Assembly (NCBI RefSeq): GCF_014077625.1
Contig: NZ_JACFXU010000013.1
Span: forward strand, 124,001 to 188,000
From: Sediminihaliea albiluteola
GTDB lineage: Bacteria > Pseudomonadota > Gammaproteobacteria > Pseudomonadales > Halieaceae
Direction of reading: 5' to 3'
Length of the DNA: 64,000 bases
Shown: one piece after another, positions 1 through 8,514 of the stretch
Position numbering within the stretch: position 1 is the stretch's first letter
How the letters are laid out: the number at the start of each line of letters is the position of its first letter
Made by a program: the position numbers and the translations under genes
Notes under the pieces: generated by a model
Database searches by the model: none
Told to the model about the DNA's origin: nothing
Seen by the model: only the letters and a program-made list of their open reading frames with translations

Positions 1-993
1 GACCCACCAGGACCAATACTCGACTTTACCGGGGCCTCTGGGGTGGCTGACGCGAATGGTTGAGTTGGCCCAGAGTAGAGAGAAGTTGGGGAATACGCCG
101 TAGGTCAGCCCTTTGATACGGGCACCAATGGGGCCGATACGCTCGCTGGCTTGTTCTTGTATTGCCACTAGGTACTCGACCAACTCCGGGTCTGGGTCCA
201 TGGCGGCAATCCCTTCCATGCCCCAGGCAATATCAAGGGCCGCGCTATCCTCTGGCAGTAAGCGAACTGCAGCTCCGTGACCGGGTTTGGGCACAGTGTT
301 GAAGCCGTAGCGTTCAATTTCATCTACTGCGGGGCTGTCTGCAAGCAAGGTCGCGTGTAAATAGGGGCCGTGGCCCACGTCACCGAGTTGGTTTTCCACA
401 GGAAGTTTCCAGTTGGCATCAAGTAGCCATTTATGTGGGGCGCCAATGACTTCAACCCCTTGGGGGAAGCGCTTGAAGTAGCTGTCTAAGTAAAAGCGCA
501 TGTCGCCTAAATAGTCTGCCAATGATTCTATATCGGGATTCATGCTGCCAAAGATGAGCCCCTGATAGCTCTCAATGCGAGGGACTGCTTTTAGACCTAA
601 AGCAGCTTTGTCCACAGCGGCAATCACTTTGCGCTCTTGTGGCACCGCGGCAAGGTTGCCCTCGGGCGTAAATGACCAGTTGTGATAGGGGCAGACAAAG
701 CGTTTGGCATTGCCTTGGTCGCTGCGGCACACGCGCAAGCCGCGATGCGAGCAACTGTTCACGCTGGCATGGATTTTTCCATCAGAGCCAAGCGCAACAA
801 TTATGGGCGTTTCTCCCATATAGGTCGTTATAAAGTCACCCGCTTGTTTGAACTGGCTCTCATGGGCTAGATACAGCCAACTGCGACCAAAAATATGCTG
901 CTTTTCCTGCTGATAGACTTCGGCACTAGTGAAGACTCGCCTGGCTATGTAACAGCCGTCATCACTTACCAGTTGGGAGGCTTCGACTGCCAT
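1..993 (-). CDS. Rieske ring-hydroxylating oxygenase, large (alpha) subunit, 3' end outside the window
   Basis: Non-haem iron oxygenase that would add O2 to an aromatic or similar organic substrate, fed electrons by a reductase/ferredoxin not seen here. 331 codons are visible from ATG at 993; the C-terminus lies beyond the left edge. The Rieske [2Fe-2S] motif C-x-H-x17-C-x2-H is complete (Cys81, His83, Cys101, His104). The catalytic domain has the bridging Asp205 and iron ligands His208 and His213 in the spacing D-x2-H-x4-H, as in naphthalene dioxygenase-type enzymes. The gene is divergent from a TetR regulator with a 182-bp gap containing an inverted repeat, so local repression is likely (inference). 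The substrate cannot be assigned; a beta subunit, if any, would be to the left. Confidence 0.9.
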   Translation of the reverse strand, partial: MAVEASQLVSDDGCYIARRVFTSAEVYQQEKQHIFGRSWLYLAHESQFKQAGDFITTYMGETPIIVALGSDGKIHASVNSCSHRGLRVCRSDQGNAKRFVCPYHNWSFTPEGNLAAVPQERKVIAAVDKAALGLKAVPRIESYQGLIFGSMNPDIESLADYLGDMRFYLDSYFKRFPQGVEVIGAPHKWLLDANWKLPVENQLGDVGHGPYLHATLLADSPAVDEIERYGFNTVPKPGHGAAVRLLPEDSAALDIAWGMEGIAAMDPDPELVEYLVAIQEQASERIGPIGARIKGLTYGVFPNFSLLWANSTIRVSHPRGPGKVEYWSWWV

Positions 994-1032
994 TCAGAGA
1001 CCCTCGCGATCTTTAACAAAGAATTGATGGAT

Positions 1033-1056
1033 AAAAGTTATCATATATTAACTTTT
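1033..1056. promoter_or_regulatory. Inverted repeat, candidate TetR-type operator
   Basis: AAAAGTTA (1033-1040) and TAACTTTT (1049-1056) are perfect 8-bp arms around an A+T-rich 8-nt centre. The site lies about 40 nt upstream of the oxygenase start and about 120 nt upstream of the divergent TetR gene, the usual position for a TetR-family operator. Binding is inferred from position and symmetry only. Confidence 0.4.
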
Positions 1057-1175
1057 TAGCAATGCATGGCCTTATTGATGATCGGTAAAGGTATCAAAAT
1101 AGGAGCTTTACCCATTATTTATCGGTCCTGTCTTGTTATGCTTAGTCCCGTTAGTTAACTGTGGTTCACAAATAA

Positions 1176-1814
1176 ATGAAAGATATCTCCTACGCAGGCA
1201 ACAAGTCATTAAGTAAGGGCGAGAAAACAGCTCAAGCTCTACTCGATGTCGCTGAGCAACTATTTGCCGAAAGGGGCTTTGAAGGGGCTACCTTGCGAGA
1301 GGTGGCGGCAGCCCTTGGCATTCAGGGGCCGGCTATCTACAAACATTTTGCTAGCAAAGAGGCCTTGTACACCGCGGTATTAGAGCGTGCTTTGTCTCCA
1401 ATGGAGCAGGTTCTGCAGCGCTTGATGGCCAAACAGGCTGACTTGCAGGAGCTTGCTGAGCTGCCCGCCCTGATGACCGAGTTACTTGCGCAGCACCCGC
1501 ATATGCCAGCTTTATTTCAGCAGGCTTTAAATGCGACGGATGATAGCGCCGCCCATCAGCTGATGAATGACTGGCTAGATCGCCTATTTGATGGTGGTTT
1601 GCAGGCTTTGGCGGGGCAGAAGAAGATCTTAGATCAGGCCGAAAAGCGCAGAGTCGCCATGCGCTTAATCGCCATGTTTAATCTATGCAGTGGTTACTTC
1701 TTGTCTCAGCGCGTGTTGAGCCGTCTTGAGCTGGGTGCCGTGCTAGATGAGCAGAACCTTGATGAACAGAAAAAAATGCTGGCCAAGATCATGCGTCTGT
1801 TCCTTTTAGAGTAG
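1176..1814 (+). CDS. TetR/AcrR-family transcriptional regulator
   Basis: 212-aa one-component repressor. The N-terminal helix-turn-helix (about residues 15-62) has the typical TetR features: LLDVAEQLFAERGF, then REVAAALGIQGPAIYKHF. The C-terminal ligand domain (about 80-212) is helical and not recognisable by ligand. Start is ATG 1176; the upstream sequence has no strong Shine-Dalgarno. It is transcribed away from the Rieske oxygenase gene, whose promoter region it shares, and converges on the AEC permease. It most likely controls the oxygenase gene; the inducer is unknown. Confidence 0.88.
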   Translation: MKDISYAGNKSLSKGEKTAQALLDVAEQLFAERGFEGATLREVAAALGIQGPAIYKHFASKEALYTAVLERALSPMEQVLQRLMAKQADLQELAELPALMTELLAQHPHMPALFQQALNATDDSAAHQLMNDWLDRLFDGGLQALAGQKKILDQAEKRRVAMRLIAMFNLCSGYFLSQRVLSRLELGAVLDEQNLDEQKKMLAKIMRLFLLE

Positions 1815-1840
1815 GCGCAGTAGCTAGGTATCTTCGCCAG

Positions 1841-1862
1841 CTCAGTTGAGCGCTTAACTGAG
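1841..1862. repeat. Inverted repeat at a convergent gene junction
   Basis: CTCAGTT (1841-1847) pairs with AACTGAG (1856-1862) across an 8-nt loop. The second arm contains the stop codon of the minus-strand AEC gene, and the repeat lies 27 nt past the TetR stop. There is no T-run, so it is a weak terminator candidate or an mRNA 3'-end hairpin. Confidence 0.35.
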
Positions 1863-2747
1863 TACAATCGTCAAAGCGATTGGCAGCACCAGTATGGCTG
1901 CTAAGTTGCCGATTAGCACGATGGCGGCGACGCGAGCAGGGTCTTGGTGGTAGCGCTCGGCAAATAAAAAGTTCATCACCGCCGGTGGCAGTGCCCCGAA
2001 GACTAATAGCATGGCGCTGTCCTGAGGGCTGAGCTGCAGTAGGCTGGCAAATAACCAGGCGATGCCCATCCCTAACAAGGGGCGTATAAATGCGCCCACT
2101 AAAGGTGCAGATAGATCATTGAAGCGCACATGCCGCATGCGCACGCCCAAGGCGAAAAGCAGCAGTGGGATCGCCACATTTCCCAAGAGCTGCAGGGCGG
2201 TCACGATGGGTTCCCACACCGGGATGCCCAGCAGGGCAATGCTGATGCCCAGGGCAGCGCTAAGCAGAGTGGGGTTGCGCCATAGAGTCATCCAACTCGC
2301 TTTGCTGTCGAGCATGTGTACGCCGATAGAGAAATGCAGCACATTAGAAACGCTATAGAGGATCACCGCAGCAGGCAGAGCTGCTTCCCCCCAGGTCAGC
2401 ACAGCCAGTGGAATACCGATATTGGCTGAGTTATTGAACATCATCGGCGGTACGAAAGTACGCCAATCTAGCTTTAACGCGCGAGCTACTGGCCAAGCCA
2501 CTAAGCCACAACAAAGCAGCATTGCCGCAGCACCTGTCGCGAGACCCAAGTAGCGCTCAGGCTCGAAGGACTTGCTGGCCATGGCACCAAGGATGAGGGC
2601 TGGCACAAAAATGTCCATATTGATGCGGTTAGCCACGCCCATTTCCGGATCGTGGCGGCGACCGTAGAAAAAGCCCACTAGCACAATCGCTACGATGGGA
2701 AACAAAATGGCAGCAATACGTAGCAGTATCGCCATATCAACAGCCAT
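1854..2747 (-). CDS. AEC (auxin efflux carrier) family transporter
   Basis: 297-aa inner-membrane permease with about ten hydrophobic segments in the two-half layout of the AEC family. Typical family stretches are MFNNSANIGIPL in the middle and GALPPAVMNFLFAERY near the C-terminus. ATG 2747 is chosen: it has AAGGG about 8 nt upstream and places the first membrane helix at the N-terminus. A TTG at 2840 would add a 31-residue extension unlike the family. Such proteins often export or exchange organic acids; no substrate can be assigned here. It is divergent from the BCCT transporter across about 250 bp. Confidence 0.85.
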   Translation of the reverse strand: MAVDMAILLRIAAILFPIVAIVLVGFFYGRRHDPEMGVANRINMDIFVPALILGAMASKSFEPERYLGLATGAAAMLLCCGLVAWPVARALKLDWRTFVPPMMFNNSANIGIPLAVLTWGEAALPAAVILYSVSNVLHFSIGVHMLDSKASWMTLWRNPTLLSAALGISIALLGIPVWEPIVTALQLLGNVAIPLLLFALGVRMRHVRFNDLSAPLVGAFIRPLLGMGIAWLFASLLQLSPQDSAMLLVFGALPPAVMNFLFAERYHQDPARVAAIVLIGNLAAILVLPIALTIVLS

Positions 2748-2999
2748 GCGGGGACCCTTGTTGAGATGTATTGCGCCGCCAGCTAGTGATTGTGGCGCCA
2801 GGTTCAGTGGATCAGCCAGGTTTTTGGCAGGGCCGATCAAATTTGCTGCGTATGATAATGGAAAAAGCCAGGTGATTGGCAGGGATATTGACAGCTAATT
2901 GCACTGGGTCCCTGTGAACAGGGGTGATGGGATGTGGTTTATCGATAGCGGAAAGTCTATGATAAAAAACCATATAAAGGACAAAACTAAGGGGCCCTC

Positions 3000-4904
3000 A
3001 TGACTGAGTCATCATCACTAGTTGGTTCTAAATCCTGGGATAAGCTCGACAAGCCCACTTTCTTTGGTGCCTTAATTTTGTTGGCACTGGCGACCGTGCC
3101 TTTAATGATTTGGCCAGAGCAAGGAGCGCTGTGGGTAGATCAGGCCAAAACATTCCTAACTGATGAGCTAGGTTTGCTGTATTTGGCTTTAGGTGTCGCT
3201 GCAATGGGCTTTATGGTGTTCATATTGTTTAGCGATATTGGGCAAATCAAGCTCGGTGAGGCTGATGATCCGGTCGAGTTTAACACCGTATCTTGGGCTG
3301 CAATGCTGTTTTGCGGCGGCATTGGCGCCAGTATTTTGTACTGGAGCATGATTGAGTGGGCCTTCTATTATCAAAACCCACCCTTCCAATTAGCTGTGGG
3401 CAGTGAAGAAGCCATTCGCTGGTCAGCAACCTACGGTATTTTTCACTGGGGCATTATTGCCTGGTCGATCTACTTGGTGCCGGCCTTGCCCATTGCCTAC
3501 TTTTTTTATATTCGCAAACAGCCGATTTTGAAAATTTCTTATGCCCTGCTACCGGTGCTGGGCGAAAAACGCGCGGGCGGTTGGTTGGGAAAACTGATCG
3601 ACATGATGTTTATCTTTGGCTTGTTGGGTGGTGGCGCAACCACTTTGGGCTTGGCGGCACCTTTAATCAACGATGGCTTAAGTACCTTATTTGGCTTCCC
3701 TAGCACCACTTTTAGTCAGGTTTTAGTGCTGCTGGTGTGTACCTCAATATTTGCTTACTCAGCTTTTGCCGGCCTTGAAAAAGGCATTCAAATGCTCAGT
3801 AATATTAACTTTTGGGGCGCTTTGCTGTTATTAGCTTTTGTACTGGTGGCGGGTCCAACAGTCTTTATGCTGGAGACCGGCTTCGACGCCTTGGGCCGCA
3901 TGATGAATAACTTCTTCATGATGGCCACCTGGGCAGAGCCTTTTGGCGGCTATGGTCCATTTAGCAATACCCACTTCCCCCAGGACTGGACAATTTTCTA
4001 TTGGGCCTGGTGGCTGGTGTTTTCACCCAGTATGGGCTTGTTTATCGCGCGTATATCCAAGGGCCGCACCATCAAGCAAATGGTTGCCGGCGCGATATTC
4101 TTTGGCTCCATGGGCTGTTTCTTATTCTTCAGTATCTTAGGTAACTACGGTCTCTCACTGCAGCTATCCGGTGAATTAGATGTGGTGCAAATGCTCAATG
4201 ACACCACTCCAACAAAAACTATTTTTGCCATTTTACAGCATCTGCCTTTCAGCACCTTCGTCATTGTCTTGTTCACGCTGCTTTGTATTATTTTTACTGC
4301 CACAACCTTCGACACTATTTCCTATATTTTGGCTTCGGTTGTGCAAAAAGACGTGGCCGAGGAACCAATGCGTTGGAACCGCCTGTTCTGGGCCTTTGCA
4401 CTATCTATTTTACCGGTGACCTTGCTGTTTATGGGTGGCTTGAGCAGCTTGCAGACCGCTGCCATTGTCGGCGGTTTGCCCCTGTTGGTGATCTGTGTGC
4501 TGCTGATGATGTCGATAGTGCGCGCTGCCTATCTCGACCTGTTTTTCCAAGATGACTATGAGCACTCGGTGATTAATATTGCTGACTTCCCCGATTATGA
4601 CCCATGGTCGAATGAAGGTATGGCGCTGGCCAAGTTTGAGCAGTTCAAAGACCAAGTGGTGGACTTAGTCACTGAGGAAAAAAGCTTAAAAGAAGATATC
4701 AAGAAGCTACAGAAACGGATGCGAGCTGAAGCACTGCGTTATGCAAAAGAGGGCGAGCATAGCGATAGCACTAAGTCAATTGAAGCCATGCGTGAGCAAA
4801 TGAAGGAGCTGAAATTGGCGCTTGAGCGCTGTATTGAAAGCAAGCAACTCAGGGTGCAGGAAGCTAAAGCTGCCAAAGCTGAGTTTGACCAATTACTCAG
4901 TTAG
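3000..4904 (+). CDS. BCCT-family transporter with C-terminal coiled coil
   Basis: 634-aa secondary transporter of the betaine/carnitine/choline family with twelve expected membrane helices (about residues 20-515). The family signature appears as WWLVFSPSMGLFIARISKG; the usual W-S-P tryptophan of the aromatic box is Phe here. The glycine-rich region reads CGGIGASILYWSMIEW. After the membrane part comes a charged, heptad-rich tail (about 545-634: EEKSLKEDIKKLQKRMRAEA and onward) that should form a coiled coil in the cytoplasm. BCCT tails can sense osmolality (known for BetP), but this one is longer and more coiled than usual. Start ATG 3000 has AAGGGG upstream. Substrate is open: betaine, choline, carnitine or a sulfur analogue. 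Confidence 0.88.
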   Translation: MTESSSLVGSKSWDKLDKPTFFGALILLALATVPLMIWPEQGALWVDQAKTFLTDELGLLYLALGVAAMGFMVFILFSDIGQIKLGEADDPVEFNTVSWAAMLFCGGIGASILYWSMIEWAFYYQNPPFQLAVGSEEAIRWSATYGIFHWGIIAWSIYLVPALPIAYFFYIRKQPILKISYALLPVLGEKRAGGWLGKLIDMMFIFGLLGGGATTLGLAAPLINDGLSTLFGFPSTTFSQVLVLLVCTSIFAYSAFAGLEKGIQMLSNINFWGALLLLAFVLVAGPTVFMLETGFDALGRMMNNFFMMATWAEPFGGYGPFSNTHFPQDWTIFYWAWWLVFSPSMGLFIARISKGRTIKQMVAGAIFFGSMGCFLFFSILGNYGLSLQLSGELDVVQMLNDTTPTKTIFAILQHLPFSTFVIVLFTLLCIIFTATTFDTISYILASVVQKDVAEEPMRWNRLFWAFALSILPVTLLFMGGLSSLQTAAIVGGLPLLVICVLLMMSIVRAAYLDLFFQDDYEHSVINIADFPDYDPWSNEGMALAKFEQFKDQVVDLVTEEKSLKEDIKKLQKRMRAEALRYAKEGEHSDSTKSIEAMREQMKELKLALERCIESKQLRVQEAKAAKAEFDQLLS

Positions 4905-4935
4905 CTTCGTTAGTGCTCTGTAGTGTTTTGCCGCT

Positions 4936-5004
4936 GCTGAAAACTGATCTTTAAGCCCTCATAGCTTCAATAATGCGGCGCTTTACAAGGGATTAGTTTT
5001 CAGC
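4936..5004. repeat. Long-loop inverted repeat downstream of the BCCT gene
   Basis: GCTGAAAACT (4936-4945) and AGTTTTCAGC (4995-5004) are perfect complements; the arms extend to 14 bp with one mismatch. The loop is 49 nt and no T-run follows. It may be a weak 3'-end structure of the transporter mRNA or a bipartite operator for the cyclase gene. Confidence 0.35.
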
Positions 5005-5040
5005 GTAATCAGGCTGAAATTAAGCTCAGGCTGCAGTGGC

Positions 5041-5056
5041 AGCTCAGATCTGAGCT
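5041..5056. promoter_or_regulatory. 16-bp perfect palindrome upstream of a diguanylate cyclase gene
   Basis: AGCTCAGATCTGAGCT reads the same on both strands and ends 45 nt before the ATG at 5102. Another AGCTCAG half-site lies just upstream (about 5023). This position fits an operator; the binding protein is unknown. Confidence 0.35.
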
Positions 5057-5101
5057 AATGCTATTTGCTACACTTTGCCTTCAAATAATAATTGGTGATT
5101 C

Positions 5102-7039
5102 ATGCGGCATTTTGGAATAAAACAAAAGGGCTATATCAAGAAGGCATTGGGGACGGCTTTACTGAGTGCGCTCGTGTTCACGGCTTTTGTATACTCGGTG
5201 GTGAAGTATCAGGCTGCCCAGCAAATGTCTGATTTAAAGGCTGCCGAGCAGGCTAAGGCAAAGTTGAGCGCTGCTTTGCTGGAGCAGTCTTTGAAATACA
5301 CCGCCAATGATTTACTAGCCATCTCAAAGCTTCCCGCTGTTAAACGGTTTAATCGCGACAGATCAGAGCTAGGCAAGGACTGGCTAGAGCAGGTGTTTCG
5401 AGCCCAATTAGAGCAAAAAACGGTCTATCAGCAGCTGCGTTTCCTCGATAGTGAGGGTGTTGAGATGTCCCGTGTGGAGCGCCGATCCAAGCAGGTATTA
5501 GCCACGCCAGAGCAGGACTTACAAGCCAAAGGGGATCGCTATTACTTCAGAGATACCCGGACTCTTGATGAGGATGACGTCTACATTTCTCCCTTAGACC
5601 TCAATGTTGAAAACACCGTGGTCGAGCTGCCTTATAAACCGATGATTCGCTTTGGAGTTCGTGTTGTAGATAAGACGGGTCAACATGAGGGGGTGCTTGT
5701 CCTCAATATGAAAGGGCAGTATTTGCTAGATGCCTTTCGGGCAAGCATGACGAATAAGTATCCAGCATTTTTGTTAAATGCGCAGGGGCATGTTCTTGCG
5801 GGGCCGAATAAAAGTGATGAATGGAGCTTCATGTTTGATTTGCCTGCAGCATTTAAACGTGATTACCCAGAGGCTTTCGAGCAGGTGCTGGCAGAGGATA
5901 ACGGCACCTTTGAAAGCGCTCAGGGGCTCTTTGCCTACGAAACCGTAGAGCCGCTCAAGAAGTTCTCTCAGTCTTCGTCTGAACACCACTATCGCTGGAA
6001 GGCAGTTTCCTTTGTGCCCAGGGAGCAGTTGCCAGCAGCGATACTTTTCAATCACCCGGGTGTGATCGCGTTCTATATTGTCGGTCTTTTGATGTGGCTG
6101 ACAGCCGCGTTTTACTTCCAGTACTCACTGCATAAACGCCGTGAATTGAAGCTCATTAACGAACGTCAATCGAAACGCTTCTGGAGAATTTCCAGTGTCT
6201 TAGGGGACGGCCTAATCGTGATGGATAAAGAGGGGAAGGTGACCTATATCAACCCTGAGGCCGAGCGCATTCTGGGCTGGGACTTTGACGAAATCGTCTC
6301 CAAGCAAGGCCATCATGTGTTTCATGTACATGATGGAGATGAGTCGAGCTGCTCCATCCTCAATGTTATGGAGACCCAAGAGCTTTATCGCAGTAAAGAC
6401 GAAGTGTTTCGCCGTAAAAACGATGCCACTATTCCGGTGATTCTCAATGCAGCGCCACTAACGAGTGACACTGGCGATGAAGGTGTGGTGGTCTCCTTCC
6501 AGGACTTCTCTGAAACTAAAAGCTACCAAGAAAAAATCCAGAGCCTTGCCTACGAGGATAGTTTGACTGGCCTACCTAATCGCAGAGTACTGCAAGACCG
6601 GCTGCAATTAGCGATTGCTTTGTCAGCGCGTCACGCCCGCTCAGTGGGGCTGATGTTCCTAGACCTCGATCACTTTAAAGAAGTGAACGATACCTACGGT
6701 CATGATGCTGGCGATATCTTGTTAAAAGAGATCGCTGTAAGGCTGCAAAACTGTGTGCGCGAAACCGATAGCGTAGTGCGTATTGGCGGCGATGAGTTTG
6801 TCATTCTGCTGCCGGATGTCTCCTCAGCAGATAACGCAGTGACCGTAGCCAATAAAATTATCCAGTCTGTTGGTGAACCCATTAGCTTGCCCGATGGCGA
6901 GGCGAGGGTGGGTGTCAGTATAGGTATTGCTCTGGCTCGCGGAACAGGAGCTAGCAGTGAGAGCCTGATGCAAAGAGCCGATGATGCGATGTATGAAGCC
7001 AAGCGGCGGGGTAAAAACCAGTTTTATATTAGTGAGTAG
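5102..7039 (+). CDS. Membrane sensor diguanylate cyclase (periplasmic sensor-PAS-GGDEF)
   Basis: 645 aa. Layout: N-terminal membrane helix (about 16-36), large periplasmic sensing region (about 40-325, probably a double-Cache-like fold), second helix (about 330-350), PAS domain (about 360-480), GGDEF domain (488-645). The catalytic motif GGDEF is intact at 562-566 and the inhibitory I-site RETD is at 553-556, five residues before it, so the protein should make c-di-GMP from GTP with product inhibition. No EAL domain. It stands alone between the BCCT transporter and DUF488 and has a palindrome in its promoter region. The ligand is unknown. Confidence 0.93.
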   Translation: MRHFGIKQKGYIKKALGTALLSALVFTAFVYSVVKYQAAQQMSDLKAAEQAKAKLSAALLEQSLKYTANDLLAISKLPAVKRFNRDRSELGKDWLEQVFRAQLEQKTVYQQLRFLDSEGVEMSRVERRSKQVLATPEQDLQAKGDRYYFRDTRTLDEDDVYISPLDLNVENTVVELPYKPMIRFGVRVVDKTGQHEGVLVLNMKGQYLLDAFRASMTNKYPAFLLNAQGHVLAGPNKSDEWSFMFDLPAAFKRDYPEAFEQVLAEDNGTFESAQGLFAYETVEPLKKFSQSSSEHHYRWKAVSFVPREQLPAAILFNHPGVIAFYIVGLLMWLTAAFYFQYSLHKRRELKLINERQSKRFWRISSVLGDGLIVMDKEGKVTYINPEAERILGWDFDEIVSKQGHHVFHVHDGDESSCSILNVMETQELYRSKDEVFRRKNDATIPVILNAAPLTSDTGDEGVVVSFQDFSETKSYQEKIQSLAYEDSLTGLPNRRVLQDRLQLAIALSARHARSVGLMFLDLDHFKEVNDTYGHDAGDILLKEIAVRLQNCVRETDSVVRIGGDEFVILLPDVSSADNAVTVANKIIQSVGEPISLPDGEARVGVSIGIALARGTGASSESLMQRADDAMYEAKRRGKNQFYISE

Positions 7040-7144
7040 CTCAGCTGAACACCTAGCTATTAGTAATCTTTTTCTCGTCTAAACTCTTATCTTGCAGCAG
7101 GGCTTTTTCTGCACTTGCCCTGCAAAAGGAAGGGGAGGGTTGTG

Positions 7145-7516
7145 ATGGCTAAGATGATAAAGATTCACTGCAAGCGCGCCTATGAGCCGCCGGCCTCCAA
7201 TGACGGCTACCGTCTGCTGGTCGACGCCCTGTGGCCGCGGGGCGTGGCTAAAGCCTCGCTGCAGATTGACGAGTGGGATAAAGAGCTGTCGCCTTCGAGT
7301 GAGTTGCGAAAATGGTTTGGCCATGAACCGCGCTTGTGGGCCGCCTTCTATCAGAAGTACCACCATGAATTGCGCGATAAGCTTTCAGCTGAGCGTGTGG
7401 CGGAGTTGTTGGACTATGCTCGCGATAGGGGTTTGACGCTGGTTTACGCTGCTAAGGATGAGCGCCACAACAATGCGGTGGCGCTCAAAATGTACTTAGA
7501 AAGTGACAGCGCTTAG
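7145..7516 (+). CDS. DUF488 family protein
   Basis: 123-aa cytoplasmic protein of the widespread DUF488 family of unknown function. The diagnostic stretches LLVDALWPRGVAK near the N-terminus and LTLVYAAKDERHNNAVALK near the C-terminus are present. ATG 7145 is chosen because a purine-rich AAGGAAGGGGAGGG ends 3 nt upstream, and the family begins right before the IKIHCKRAY segment; TTG 7115 gives an unsupported extension. It converges on the bile-acid symporter-family gene with a 17-nt gap. Confidence 0.85.
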   Translation: MAKMIKIHCKRAYEPPASNDGYRLLVDALWPRGVAKASLQIDEWDKELSPSSELRKWFGHEPRLWAAFYQKYHHELRDKLSAERVAELLDYARDRGLTLVYAAKDERHNNAVALKMYLESDSA

Positions 7517-7549
7517 GCTTGCAAGCTGTGGCCTTAGGAGGCTAAGCGC
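7509..7549. repeat. Inverted repeat spanning two convergent stop codons
   Basis: GCGCTTAG (7509-7516) and CTAAGCGC (7542-7549) are perfect complements; the loop contains the 10-bp palindrome GCTTGCAAGC. The arms and loop cover both the DUF488 stop (7514-7516) and the opposing gene's stop (7534-7536). No T-run follows on either strand. A shared 3'-end hairpin is plausible. Confidence 0.35.
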
Positions 7550-8406
7550 GAGCGAGCGAGGGTCTCCGCTGACAGCTTGCGGGTTACGGCGATGATTAAT
7601 AGTGCCGGCAGGAACATCGCCACGGTGTAGAAGGTGGTGGGAATGGCGTAGGCCGGTTCTTCCATAATGAATACGGCAACGGTGAAGGCCAGCGCGCTGT
7701 TTTGAATGCTGGTTTCAATGATTAAAGTAATGCGCTGACGTATCTCCAAGCTGATTCCCGTACTCACTAACCAAGCCACTATCGAGGCCATGGCGGCCAC
7801 AGCCATGACCGGTCCGCCGACCTGCTCAAAGGCGGCGATGATGCCTTCTCGTTGTTGATACCAGAGAAACAAAATATAGGCGCTAAGCATTGCTGAGCAG
7901 GCCATGCTCAACCAGCGCACGGAGGACTCGGCAAAGGCCGGCCAGCGGTAGCGGGTAAACATGCCGGCACTAATCGGCAGTAGCGTTAACACTGCTATGG
8001 TGCGCATGGTATCGAGTATTGGCAGGCGAATAGTGGCTTGCTCCATATCCAGATAGGCTTGATAAGCATTGATTAACAGCGGGATAGAAAAGATACACAC
8101 GATGCTGCTAATTAAAGTGAGGGTGATCGACAGGGCCATATCGCCCCGTGCAGTGAAAGAAATATAGTTGGAGAGAATGCCGCCAGGACAGACACAGAGA
8201 ATCATCAGGCCAATACTCAGTGTGTCGCTGAGGCCAAATAATTTGGCGACTAATAGGCCGATCATGGGTAGGAGCAGCAGCTGACAGCCGGTGCCAGCTA
8301 GTATGGCTTTAGGCATGGCTAGTATTCGGCTGAAGTCCTCCCGAGTCAGGCCTAGGCCCATAGTAAACATCATTAGCCCCATCATCAGTGGCAAAATATT
8401 CGACAT
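7534..8406 (-). CDS. Bile acid:sodium symporter (BASS/ArsB-like NSS fold) family protein
   Basis: 290-aa inner-membrane protein with nine or ten hydrophobic helices. The family motif of the first half is clear: CPGGILSNYISFTARGDMALS, and in the second half IETSIQNSALAFTVA, both parts of the crossover sodium/substrate site. ATG 8406. The gene follows a TonB receptor gene on the same strand, but a good terminator (8460-8489) lies between them, so it probably has its own promoter. Substrates in the family include bile acids, pantoate, pyruvate and sulfonates; none can be assigned. Confidence 0.87.
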   Translation of the reverse strand: MSNILPLMMGLMMFTMGLGLTREDFSRILAMPKAILAGTGCQLLLLPMIGLLVAKLFGLSDTLSIGLMILCVCPGGILSNYISFTARGDMALSITLTLISSIVCIFSIPLLINAYQAYLDMEQATIRLPILDTMRTIAVLTLLPISAGMFTRYRWPAFAESSVRWLSMACSAMLSAYILFLWYQQREGIIAAFEQVGGPVMAVAAMASIVAWLVSTGISLEIRQRITLIIETSIQNSALAFTVAVFIMEEPAYAIPTTFYTVAMFLPALLIIAVTRKLSAETLARSRLAS

Positions 8407-8459
8407 GTCGCTTCTCCGAGCTTTTTTACTGTGTATTTAGACGGTGATAGTTGTCGTCA

Positions 8460-8489
8460 AAAAATAAAAGCCGCCCATCCTTGGGCGGC
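8460..8489 (-). terminator. Rho-independent terminator of the TonB receptor gene
   Basis: On the minus strand a 7-bp G+C stem, GCCGCCC with GGGCGGC (8483-8489 and 8470-8476), is followed by TTTTATTTTTTG. It lies 25 nt past the receptor stop codon at 8515. Confidence 0.85.
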
Positions 8490-8514
8490 AAGTTGTGTTG
8501 CAGGAGCGCTCTAC

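Noticed and set aside
2062-2358. Plus-strand frame of 98 codons opposite the AEC transporter
   Set aside because: Basic, low-complexity shadow translation of a membrane-protein gene.
2902-2919. CCCTGT-GA-ACAGGG hairpin in the AEC/BCCT divergent region as regulatory RNA
   Set aside because: The 2-nt loop cannot form without opening the stem; as DNA it may be a weak operator, but nothing else supports it.
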